The position numbers were made by a program, and so were the translations under genes. Shown in pieces: positions 53,599-61,572 of a stretch of 64,000 nt of DNA (position 1 is its first letter; each line of letters starts with the position of its first letter). The notes under the pieces were generated by a model. That model made no database searches. It had not been told where the DNA came from and saw only the letters and a list, made by a program, of their open reading frames with translations. Source of the DNA: Hexactinellida sp. DTS-2022 (taxonomy: Eukaryota > Porifera > Hexactinellida); the NCBI GenBank assembly GCA_028753945.1, contig JAPNXP010000004.1, positions 1,240,001 through 1,304,000 of the forward strand. The letters run 5' to 3'.

Positions 53599-54030
53599 GG
53601 TGCTCCTTATAAAAATGTGTTGAATAACGTTCACCATGGGCTGCGCGGCCTAACCCCGCACGGGTGATTCACCCGCGGGCCCCTCAACCGATTACAAAGA
53701 ATTTAGGTAGAGGTCCGGGGGCTTCCAAAAAAGGTGGGCCCCTAAAGATCGATCACCCGGGGGCCCCCAAAAGCCGCGCCGCCACTGACGTTCACTGGTC
53801 ACTGATACAATTTACTTATTCATTGGAATTTGATTATATATATTTAATGATTGGGTAAATATAACCAAATTAACTATTACAGTGGATGCCGGTTATAAGC
53901 ACATCGTCGGGAACTGCACTTAATGTGCTTATAACCGGCATGTTCTTATAACCGACATAATTATATAGGGTATATGGCTACCGTTTTCCAACATAGTGTG
54001 CTTATATCGATATATTCTTATAACCGGTGT

Positions 54031-54967
54031 CAGGGGCGTCAGGTTGACCAAAAAAGCGGGGGGGCCGTTGTACTAGTTCATTCAATATGTCAAATACACA
54101 AATTAAAATGAATAGTAATATCAATTATATTTTGAATCCTTCCATGTCTGCATTCCATGTCTGCATTTCCTCAAGCTTATTGAAGATAGCTTGAGGAATT
54201 CTTAAAATAAGTTAATGCGTGACCTACGTTATAATAAGGCCTGTTCACTAGTGTTAAATTTTGGACCATGGATGTCGTTTAAGTCCATTGATATTTTTAC
54301 AATAAATGTTATAGTCAGAGATAATTAACCAAGTAGTAATCCATAACGAAAAATATGAATGCCTTGCTACCCTTGCAGTCGGTTCGTATCGAAAATTCTC
54401 GAAAAATACATAAAGTTAAACCCGATTAGTTATTATTATTCTTCAAATGTTTATTTGCTAAAAACTTATATTAACTTTCATGTTTTCTTTAATATTTTGT
54501 ACTATTGCAACATTATTTACTTCAAATGTGCTTGGTATTAAACCCAATAATATTTTACTTCTTCTGGATTACAACTTGGTTAATTATCTCTGACTATAAC
54601 ATTTATTCTAAAAAGAATCAATGGACTTAAACGACATCCATGGTCCAAAATTTAACACTAGTGAACAGGCCTTAATATAACGTAGGTCACGGTTAATGAC
54701 ATTAATTTGTTTATGATAATATTAATTGGCTTATATTACACGTATACATTTCAAATACATAAATAAATAATATATAATCAGTAGTATCTAGTATTGCAAT
54801 CACGCACTGCATATTTATTTACAGCACATTGAGTAAACTAGGATCAAAATACTTTAAAGTGAGCATAATTTTTGAAAAGAAACTGGGGGGGCGGCCCCCC
54901 CGGTTTTTGGCTCATTTCAAAACAGGGGGGGCGAGCCCCCCCGCCCCCCCGGAACCTGACGCCCCTG
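54031..54967. mobile_element. hAT-like element nested in the TA-type MITE
   Basis: A 937-bp element with matching ends CAGGGGCGTCAGG and CCTGACGCCCCTG and a perfect 8-bp duplication 'accggtgt' (54023-54030 and 54968-54975) of its host element. G/C homopolymer runs sit next to each end. No transposase ORF is present; the only ORF (54359-54541) is AT-rich and without a recognisable domain. It is itself interrupted by a third element. Confidence 0.9.
54218..54691. mobile_element. Foldback MITE nested inside the hAT-like element
   Basis: A 474-bp element with inverted repeats of about 115 bp: the left arm runs from 'cgtgacctacgttat' to 'tatctctgac'-complementary sequence at about 54335, the right arm from about 54577 to 'ataacgtaggtcacg'. 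Flanking 'gttaatg' occurs at 54211-54217 and 54692-54698, a 7-bp target duplication. This is the third and youngest layer of the nest. Non-coding. Confidence 0.85.
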
Positions 54968-55099
54968 ACCGGTGTGCTTATATCCGACATCTACTGTAAT
55001 TCGTATACGAATCCGGATCTGGTAATTCCCATTCTGGATCCAGCCAGATTCCGGGTCCACCCAAATTTGGGAAAATTCCGCCGGATCCAGGATCCGGGT

Positions 55100-55573
55100 A
55101 TCCCTATATCTAAATATGACTTCCCATTCGTCAATAATACATTTCAAATGTATAAAGCTAACTGATGTCGAGATTTTAACAATATTACCATATATGTATA
55201 AGAGTATAATATAGAAATAGAATAGTTTAATAACACGTTACTTAACGATATTTACAGGTTTCCTATTATGTAGTCTACGAGTATAATAACTGATCTGGTT
55301 GCTTAACAATTTACAATTATGGATATTACTATACGTATATGGAAAGGTGTGAACATCGCATAACTTACATTCCTCAAATATTTTCGATAAACCAATATGA
55401 CCGTTGGACTCCCAAAATATGACTTCCTATACGACTTACAATGATACATTTCCTGTGTCTACCATTAGCGCATTACGGGATATCAATAACAATAAGTACA
55501 CAATACTGATTTCGGCCTACGCTAATTTTACCGTAAAACGAAGTTTACAGTCCCTATATTAAAGAAGTCCCTG
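55100..55573. mobile_element. Foldback-element right arm at the array edge
   Basis: Matches the right arm of the element at 7054-8367, ending in 'ttaaagaagtccctg', with an internal insertion of about 125 bp (about 55196-55320) that splits its 'ccatatatggaaagg' block. The left arm is missing. It lies exactly between the end of unit 6 and the older SRCR copy, so a foldback copy borders the array. Confidence 0.75.
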
Positions 55574-56041
55574 CTAGAGTCTATTGGATATAGCAAATGC
55601 ACAGAAAAGGGCCATTTTTTCTAATCTAGTACATCTTGTTTACTAAACAAATTTGTTCACCTGCATAGAGTTAAAATAATAGAAGATATTTAAGCAAATA
55701 GACTATGTTAAATAAGTGTTCAGTAACTAATAATTTTCGCAATGGTATTCCACCATGTGTGCATATTATATATAAAATTTATACACATTGCCGTGAGATG
55801 TCATATTCCCAATATTTCGCTTGGATGCCCACTACCTCTATGCCAAGTTATACTTACTAAATACAAAAAATATCAGCTCTATAGACGTATAATGTATCCA
55901 ATTTATTAGGGACAAACAGACTTACAACAATTGTGTCTTTAATTTACGAGTCCTTCGGTCTTGGTCGCAAAATTTAGTATGCGCACATTATGGAATGCAC
56001 ATACTAAATTTAGACTTTTTATCACTAACATTTTTTATCAG
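55574..56041 (+). repeat. Diverged copy of the intron before exon B
   Basis: Begins 'ctagagtctattggata' and aligns with 12084-12557 of the array and 2230-2906 of the left flank. Shared blocks include 'actaaacaaatttgttcacc', 'aaatttatacacattgc' and 'gcccactacctctat'. It starts directly at the foldback arm, suggesting a breakpoint there. Confidence 0.75.
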
Positions 56042-56347
56042 CTGATGGCACACTTCGCATGTATGGAAGCGGCAACGATGATGGAATACTTGAGATATAT
56101 CACAATAGTCGATGGGGCTCTGTGTGTTGCAACCTTTGGGGCTCAGAAGAAAGTATTGTTGCTTGTAAACAGTTGGGGTTTACCAATTATGCCTCCTACA
56201 CACCTTGGATTAGCGTCATGAACGATTTTTGGCTTGATGACGTGATATGTATTGGAGATGAATCATCTCTAGTCGATTGTGGTAATGATGGGTGGGGTAT
56301 AGACAATTGTGGAGTTTCAGAGGGTCTCTATCTCAACTGCACAAATG
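56042..56347 (+). CDS. SRCR domain exon S13 (B-type, outlier copy)
   Basis: A complete 102-codon SRCR domain, the last before the FN3 exons. Acceptor AG at 56040-56041, donor GT at 56348-56349, phase 1-1. It has 'LRMYG', 'YHNSRWGSVC' and C-C-N-L-W like S0, 'VACKQLGF' like array B exons, and 'LVDCGNDGWG' like array A exons. The six conserved cysteines plus the extra cysteine of the B-type are present. An NDG rather than NST sits after the last cysteine. The MITE that follows (56391-56519) is also found after S0. An overlapping out-of-frame ORF is a shadow. Confidence 0.92.
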
Positions 56348-56390
56348 GTAATAATTAGTTGACTGTTTTAATAAAGCACAGTAGTATCCA

Positions 56391-56519
56391 GGTTTGGAGC
56401 TGATTACGATTACAATATTCCCTGTAATCGTATTCATAATTCTTTTTAAGCTTTTTTTGAGGGATGTAATCATAATCGTAATCGTAATCGCTCACAAATA
56501 AATCAGCCCCAGGTCTGGA
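56391..56519. mobile_element. Short MITE, relative of 3249-3411
   Basis: Begins 'ccaggtttggagctgatta' and ends 'aaatcagccccaggtctgg', with 'aatcgtaatcgtaatcg' in the interior. It sits about 44 bp after the S13 exon, the same spacing as its relative after S0. Confidence 0.65.
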
Positions 56520-56739
56520 CTAGTCAAATGTTACCAAATGAGCACACTGACCTTATTTGTCGTGTGCATGAAACTCCGGGGCATAGAGTCACCTCGGGAC
56601 CAGGTTGCTTTGACCAGTTCAGCGGAGAAATCTATAAAGTATTAACCGAAAATAGTTTGAGCCAGACTGTAATTCCGCCCTATAACTCTTGGGTAATTTT
56701 CACCCATTAAGCAGAGAAATCTATTAACCGGTGACTCTA

Positions 56740-57304
56740 TTATGCGGAGTCGACTGTTTGTAATTTATTCGCGATTATTTCTATTGAATCCCTTAGATCG
56801 TGATTATTCGCGGTAGGCGGTTACCAGATTTTATTTTTCTTAAAACCTGAAAACTTAACAGAGCTCTTATAATTTTGGCTTAACCTTTGGCTAAACTAAG
56901 AAATTTAATAAGAATCTTCTTAATACATTAGTACTTTTAACTATATATGTAGAGAAATTACTGAGTTATCTGCACTTCACACACCACAATAATTTATTTT
57001 CAATAAAATTGGATTCAATTATGTACAAGTATATTATAAAATAGAAAATATTGCCGGACTTGTACATTATTGTATTTGAATAATCTTATTGACACTTGCC
57101 ACCGATGAGTGATAATTTCGGAACAAGTTTTTCAAAAAAACGAACCAAATCCGATCAAATCCAATGGTTGTTCATACTCATAAATTGTTTGTAATTAAGT
57201 AGGAGTGCACTACCTATTGCCCTTCTTAATCTATAAAATTTGCTTTGAAACGTCACTCTTTGGAGCTCTTTTGGAATAATATTCTTATTTACTAACTTTT
57301 TCAG
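56740..57304 (+). repeat. Diverged copy of the intron before exon A
   Basis: Aligns with about 9697-10370 of unit 1. Shared blocks: 'taatttattcg', 'ggtggttaccagat'-like, 'ctgcacttcacacac', 'gacttgta' and 'ttgtttgtaattaagtagga', up to a 'ttcagtag' that matches the exon A acceptor. No SRCR exon follows; see the hairpin at 57305. The ORF 56528-56710 just to the left has no known domain. Confidence 0.75.
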
Positions 57305-57379
57305 TAGTTGATTTGTAGTAAAACAAATTCTACCCAGAATAGCCATTCTGGGTATAATTTGTTTTACTACAATCAACTA
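57305..57379. repeat. 75-bp hairpin in the place of an A-type exon
   Basis: Arms of about 35 bp: 'tagttgatttgtagtaaaac' onward pairs with the stretch ending 'gttttactacaatcaacta', with a loop of about 4 bases. It begins exactly where the A-exon acceptor and first codons ('tag|ttgatggt') stand in the array units. The SRCR coding sequence is absent. Confidence 0.8.
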
Positions 57380-57506
57380 AAATTGTGTATCGCTTCTATA
57401 AGCATTATTCTGTCTTTGGTAAAATGACCTCATTAATCATTGACTCCATTATACGGGTTGACTGTATTATACTCAGTGATGAATTGATTCTTGTGATTTC
57501 TATTAG

Positions 57507-57797
57507 TTCCAACTGGTCCTCCCACTAATGCTAGACTCACAGTACAGAGCTCTACATCAATCCTAGCTGAGTGGGATCATCCTGCCGACTCTGGGAGTAC
57601 ATTATTCTTTACATATAGAGTTGTGTATCAAGGAGAGTTGTTCGATACAGAACTTCAGTATTACAATGTTATAGCTGATACGCACGCCATTCTGCACAAT
57701 CTATCACCCTATACATTGTACAGTGTATATATTGAATTCATTACGCACTTAAACACAAATCAAACAAACGTTTTAGAAGCAAAAACATTCCAAGCAG
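57507..57797 (+). CDS. Fibronectin type III domain exon 1
   Basis: A 291-nt phase 1-1 exon (acceptor 'tctattag' ending at 57506, donor 'gtgagt' at 57798). The translation starts 'PTGPPTNARL' and continues with 'ILAEWDHP', 'FTYRVVYQGE', 'AILHNLSPYTLYSVYIE' and 'EAKTFQA'. The tryptophan of strand B, the Y-x-V strand C and the 'L-x-P-x-T-x-Y' strand E-F signature are those of a FN3 domain of about 95 residues. It is the first domain after the SRCR stack and is separated from it by 1159 bp of intron. FN3 domains act as extracellular spacers or ligand-binding modules. One exon holds one complete domain, so it can be skipped in frame like the SRCR exons. Confidence 0.9.
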
Positions 57798-59023
57798 GTG
57801 AGTTGGTTGCTCGATTTAAAATTCTAGGATTTACTGGTAATTTTAGTGTGCTTCTAGTAAAAACGTTATAGTAGAGTCCTACTATAGTTTATACTATAAG
57901 TACACACTGTTGAAATCGTTCTGATGGAGCGATGGCCTGACTAGACAATTGGTGGTAGAGATTTGAAATTTAGACATGGAATAGAGAATTTCCTAGAGAT
58001 GATCACTTCGAAGCCTGAATTCTCAATTTTGTCTTTGTTCGTCAGTTATATCGAAATTTGTGTTCTGGTTTAGTGACGCTTTAATAATTTGAATTAGCAA
58101 TTGAAAATATAGAGGTTGTATTTCCTAAAGATGTTCTTTCTATATACACAATTAAAATTAATAGGTCGCTAACTAATTCTACGTTTTATTAACGGTTTTA
58201 TGTAAATCAGCCATCTTTTCCATATTGTAATTACTCTATACTGATACTATAGAACAGGGGTGTGTAACCTTCGGCCCGCAACGCTCTGTGCTGCGGCCCG
58301 CGAAGTAATCCTGAACAATCTCAGACTAAGGAACACATATGTGACCTTGTGACAATTATTAGAATTTGTAACAATATTTCTCTTAGTCAAAACACTCAAT
58401 CATCCTAATTATTCAAAACTTAAACAATGTTTTCTTCTAATCTAAATCTGAAGATTCGAAAACTATCCGAATCGCGGTCCGTAAACAGATCTGAGAAGCA
58501 CAATGCGGCCCAGGGTTAAAGAGGTTGCACACACCTGCTATAGAACATACGGTATAACGTGTGCCATATTGCTTGATAATGACTGTTATTTGATTGGTTG
58601 CAAGTGAAGCTGTGTTTCATACAAAATTAAAACACTTGGAACATTTTACAGTTTATGATGTCAATTCTATTATTCAAAATAGTGAAGTAAATACTTCACT
58701 CATTCCTATTTCGATCTTACTTTATTGTTTAAAAATTTGAAATCTTTACAATTCAAACATTAATTAAATTAAATTAAATTAAGATTAAATGTAATTTTTT
58801 TTTAAATGAAGATTTTTATTATGTAAAGGAGGTTTGAATTACTCAATATAAACAATAATAAGCACTGATTAAAAGCTCAAATTTAATGTTAAGAGGGGTC
58901 CAGATCTAGTGTAATTTGAATATTGATTTTATATTTAAATCAAACATTGGGTGCGGCCTGTGCAACCAGAAGAAGCACACTCCCATCCCTTCTGTGAGGG
59001 TTTTTTTATATTTCATTCTTCAG
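57798..59023 (+). other. Intron between the two FN3 exons
   Basis: A 1226-bp AT-rich intron with a hAT MITE (58255-58537). The rest shows no coding or structured signal beyond low-complexity runs (for example 'aaattaaatt' near 58760). Confidence 0.75.
58255..58537. mobile_element. hAT MITE with 8-bp target duplication
   Basis: A 283-bp element starting CAGGGGTGTGTAACC and ending 'gaggttgcacacacctg', with 'ggcccgc' and 'gcggccc' just inside the ends. The perfect duplication 'ctatagaa' lies at 58247-58254 and 58538-58545. The ends closely resemble the widespread CAGGGGTGTCCAAAC hAT MITE type. Non-coding. Confidence 0.92.
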
Positions 59024-59353
59024 CTCCAACTGAATCACCACAGAACATTACAGCCATTACCATAGACTCCACTTCTATCCTGATAACTGTGTATCCACCT
59101 TCACCAGATCATCAGAATGGACCTATCAGGAACTATACAATATCCTATCCGCAGCAGTCTCTCAGTGATACAGCAGATACACAGTCGATACCAATTCATG
59201 TTAGTTCTGCAGAAAGCTATCCACTTGTGAAACCTAGTCAGATTATAGTATACTCACTTCAGCCATTCACTCACTACACCTTCAGTATATTCGCTACAAA
59301 CGATGCTGCATCGAGTCCCAGTATATCAGTTAGTGCTACAACAGATCCAGCAG
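59024..59353 (+). CDS. Fibronectin type III domain exon 2
   Basis: A 330-nt phase 1-1 exon (acceptor 'cattcttcag' ending at 59023, donor 'gtatgt' at 59354). The translation starts 'PTESPQNITAITIDS', then 'ILITVYPPSPDHQNGPIRNY', 'QIIVYSLQPFTHYTFSIFATND' and 'SVSATTDPAG'. 'G-P-I-x-x-Y' and 'L-x-P-x-T-x-Y-x-x-x-x-A-x-N' are classic FN3 signatures. The usual strand-B Trp is replaced by Val ('ILITVYPP'). It is slightly longer than a typical FN3 because of an insertion before strand E. Sequons include 'NIT' near the start and 'NYT'. Confidence 0.9.
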
Positions 59354-59549
59354 GTATGTTATTTCATTAAGGAATTATTAATTATCGGTCAACACCTTTC
59401 TAAAGTAATTTCTGACACTGATTAGACAATTTTTTACATCAATATTCACTTTTGCTAAGCCCGGCTCATATTATATTATATATCTAAGACTTTATTTAAT
59501 TCAATATAGTTGGTTTTGTTTGAAGTTATTGAATATTTCCCTTTTTCAG

Positions 59550-60160
59550 ATTCCATTCCCATAATAACAAATCCTGCATCCAACACTACTTTCAGTCCCA
59601 CACTCACCTACACATACACACACTCTATTGTCTGCTCAGCTACAGGCTTTCCCTCGCCTACAATTCTATGGTACAACTCTGACAATGAGCTTATAACAAC
59701 AGGAGCTACACTACAGCTTGGTGCTAGCAATGTATCCGATGGCAGAGTATACATCTGCAAAGCAGATAATCGTGCAGGATTCGACAGTAGATCGATTGAA
59801 TTTAACATTCCTACATCAAGTATTGACTTCAATGGAATCTTGGATGGTATTAATGACTTTATTGGTACCACCTCTGAACTTGATCCGAGCCAAGTGGGTC
59901 AAATATCTGATATAATATCGAATATATTGCCTGATGTAAGCAATGTACCAATAAGAGACGTTAATAGTACTCAAGACATACTTGGAAATGTAGCAAATAC
60001 AAACGAGGGTCTTTTGGATAAGATTACAGACAATTATACTGCGATCTCATCGGAAGATGCTGGTAGTATTGCTGACACAGCTGGAAACATTATCAACAAG
60101 GATAATGATTTAGATCAGACTATTGACAACCCAACCCTCTCTCCGGAAGCTATCAATCAG
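59550..60160 (+). CDS. Ig domain plus start of GAIN domain
   Basis: A 611-nt exon, phase 1 in, phase 0 out (acceptor 'cctttttcag' ending at 59549, donor 'gtgtgt' at 60161). The first 90 or so residues form an I-set-like Ig domain: 'SIVCSATGFPSP' with the first cysteine, 'ILWYNSDNEL' with the core tryptophan, and 'SDGRVYICKADN' with the second cysteine in the D-x-G-x-Y-x-C pattern. The remaining 110 residues are helical and acidic ('ILDGINDFIG', 'QISDIISNIL', 'LLDKITDNY', 'EDAGSIADTAGNI'). They look like the alpha-helical subdomain A of a GAIN domain, the autoproteolysis-inducing fold of adhesion GPCRs. Sequons: NTT, NVS, NST, NYT. The antisense ORF over the Ig part is a shadow. Confidence 0.88.
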
Positions 60161-60223
60161 GTGTGTATAACGCTATTTAACATAATATTAAATATGAATA
60201 TAATTTGATAAAGCTATCTTTAG

Positions 60224-60505
60224 GGAGGTGTTACATTCGCATCAGATGCCTTAATCATAGCACTAAGAACTATAGAGAAAATATGTCATAATTTGGGTCG
60301 GAATAACTTCAGAGACGAACAAATTCGTGATTCATTTCTCGTTCATGCAACTTTTGTTAATATCTATGGTGCGAATATTCCTATTGCTAGTATATCTCCT
60401 GAAGAGACATTTCCAATTAATTCGATTGCAGGGAATATACAGGATAGAGTTTCTATATCGGGAATTACAGCTAGGAAACTAGCAGACAGACAGCCAAGTC
60501 TGAAG
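60224..60505 (+). CDS. GAIN domain exon, middle part
   Basis: A 282-nt exon in phase 0-0 after a 63-bp intron (acceptor 'atctttag' ending at 60223, donor 'gtgcgt' at 60506). Begins 'GGVTFASDALIIALRTIEKI', a helix, and continues 'DSFLVHATFVNIYGANIPIA', then 'AGNIQDRVSISGITARKLA', beta-rich sequence as expected at the A-to-B subdomain transition of GAIN. No motif alone is diagnostic; the call rests on position and frame continuity with the exons on both sides. Confidence 0.78.
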
Positions 60506-60570
60506 GTGCGTATGTGATTCAATTTCTCAATTGCATTCCATACAAAGTTTATTATTACAACTTTCTGCAG

Positions 60571-60702
60571 GTGGTAATTGCTATTGTTAGAAAGTACAGA
60601 GGAGTTGATGCTAGTCACCAAGGGACAGGTCCCAAGCAGGATTCCAATATATTAATTGTTGTTATACCAGACAAATTTGATAGTATTCCTTTGATTGAAA
60701 GT
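60571..60702 (+). CDS. GAIN domain exon, short beta part
   Basis: A 132-nt exon, phase 0-0, after a 65-bp intron (acceptor 'tttctgcag' ending at 60570, donor 'gtaagt' at 60703). Encodes 'VVIAIVRKYRGVD' and 'NILIVVIPDKFDSIPLIES'. The alternation of strand-forming residues and the 'SNxLxVxIP' stretch fit GAIN subdomain B just before its GPS region. Identified mainly by context. Confidence 0.75.
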
Positions 60703-60848
60703 GTAAGTTTTATTTATTAATATATTTTCTGCATTTGTATCGTGTATCCTATAGAAAGTTAAATAATAATTAATTAATTAATTATTGTAAGTTTAGTTGA
60801 CGAGATCTGTTCGCCACAAGTGCAAAAGTTATAATTCTTATGATATTA

Positions 60849-61026
60849 CAGTCTGGTCTGCTTATTGTGAACAATATTTTCGTTTGGTTAATTTGAAAAA
60901 CCCCAATTTCCCAAATTCACAACTTACATAGGGTTTGTATTTAGTTGAGTTCGCTTATTATGAAGTATCTCTATTTTCAACACAACTTCTTGTCCCTTGA
61001 GTGTTCATAATAAAAGACTATCACTG
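60849..61026. mobile_element. TA-flanked MITE inside the GAIN intron
   Basis: A 178-bp element beginning CAGTCTGGTCTGCTTATTGT. Reading inward from the right end gives CAGTGATAGTCTTTTATTAT. TA flanks both sides (60847-60848 and 61027-61028). Imperfect inverted ends and the TA target fit a Tc1/mariner/pogo-type non-autonomous element. It makes up half of a 365-bp intron. Confidence 0.8.
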
Positions 61027-61067
61027 TATTTATAATCAATGTCATTGTTTTATGAAATATACTCTAG

Positions 61068-61572
61068 GCTACCATAACATTCTCAACAAATTCAAATTAT
61101 CCGTCAAACAAAGTTGGAAGTTATCTGAATGAGAACCTCTGGAGCAAGAATGGAATTACTACTGAGCTTACGTCTAATACAACTGTCCAACTGAATGTTA
61201 ACCACTTCACAAGTTTTCTTGTATTTGGTACTTCCACTCCTGCAACTTCTTTATTAGAATTCTATATGACTATTGCCAGCTATGTATTATCGGGTATATC
61301 AGCATTGTGTCTCATCGCTTCTCTATTTCTATTCATTTTATCAGGCAAGAAAGGGTTTTTCAAAACTGAAATTAACATACTATACTTCAATCTTTGTATC
61401 GCTTTGCTTATTTCCAATTTATTGTTCATTCTATATGGACTGAAGCCTGATGTCTTAGGAATGGGTGAACTTATCTGCAAAATTTTGGCTGGTGTTATTC
61501 ACTACTTTTGGACACTAGTGTTTGTATGGTGCTTTGGATTTGCGATTTATATAACTATAAAGGTCAACTTTG
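61068..61572 (+). CDS. GPS-like motif and TM1-TM3 of an adhesion GPCR
   Basis: A 505-nt exon, phase 0 in, phase 1 out (acceptor 'atactctag' ending at 61067, donor 'gtgagt' at 61573). Residues 1-54 end the GAIN domain with 'NENLWSKNG' and 'VQLNVNHFTSFLVFG'. This aligns with the GPS consensus C-x-W ... C-x-C-N-H-L-T: the Trp (25) and the H-F-T triad (46-48) are kept, but all four GPS cysteines are replaced. If cut before T48, the new N-terminus T-S-F-L-V-F would resemble a tethered agonist. TM1 is about residues 67-92. A basic loop 'GKKGFFKT' follows. TM2 is about 102-124 with 'NLCIALLISNLLF'. TM3 is about 137-165 with the conserved cysteine C137, 'HY' and W154. These TM phrases are those of family B2 receptors. 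TM4-TM7 must be in later exons. Confidence 0.9.

Larger units (their letters stand above)
53880..54996. mobile_element. Tc1/pogo-type MITE interrupted by a hAT element
   Basis: The outer element begins CAGTGGATGCCGGTTATAAG and ends in CTTATATCCGACATCTACTG, flanked by TA on both sides (53878-53879 and 54997-54998). The empty site 'actattaattcgtata' is seen in units 1-5 (for example at about 15304-15320), so insertion at a TA is shown directly. Without the nested insert it would be about 170 bp. Interior 'cttataaccggc' repeats resemble the terminal motif. Confidence 0.88.
46104..55080 (+). repeat. Tandem unit 6 (about 9 kb, tail with private sequence)
   Basis: The left 7 kb match the other units. 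From about 53030 the tail diverges. It has about 100 bp near 53118-53217 and about 13 bp near 53300 that the other five tails lack, a 187-bp hAT MITE (53412-53598) and a nested three-element insertion (53880-54996). After 'attctggatccagcc' (about 55047) it runs into unique sequence and a foldback arm instead of the junction filler. Units 1-5 therefore share a derived, shortened tail, and unit 6 keeps the older one plus insertions. Confidence 0.9.
2907..61572 (+). other. Adhesion-GPCR-like gene with 14 SRCR domains (partial)
   Basis: Gene-level span covering twenty exons in one direction. Order: SRCR B-type; six repeats of SRCR A-type then B-type; SRCR B-type; FN3; FN3; Ig plus GAIN-A; two GAIN exons; GPS-like motif plus TM1-TM3. 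Splice phases are consistent throughout: every SRCR and FN3 exon is 1-1, then 1-0, 0-0, 0-0 and 0-1, so the exons join into one open frame of 6435 nt. The likely product is a plasma-membrane receptor with a very long modular ectodomain, and SRCR, FN3 and Ig modules usually bind ligands or other cells. No signal-peptide exon or start is visible on the left, and TM4-TM7 are not found before 64000, so both ends are incomplete. Domain assignment is from motif recognition; the splice model is inferred and not supported here by transcripts. Confidence 0.8.

Noticed and set aside
53664-53858. 64-codon ORF rich in Gly/Pro/Lys
   Set aside because: Translation of the GC-rich end of a hAT-like element; the equivalent region in other units does not keep this ORF.
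54872-55165. 97-codon ORF and overlapping 76-codon minus-strand ORF
   Set aside because: They cross the end of the nested hAT element, its target duplication and the unit 6 edge, so they are chance joins of unrelated sequence.
59608-59871. 87-codon minus-strand ORF
   Set aside because: Antisense shadow of the Ig/GAIN exon, which has clear domain motifs on the plus strand.
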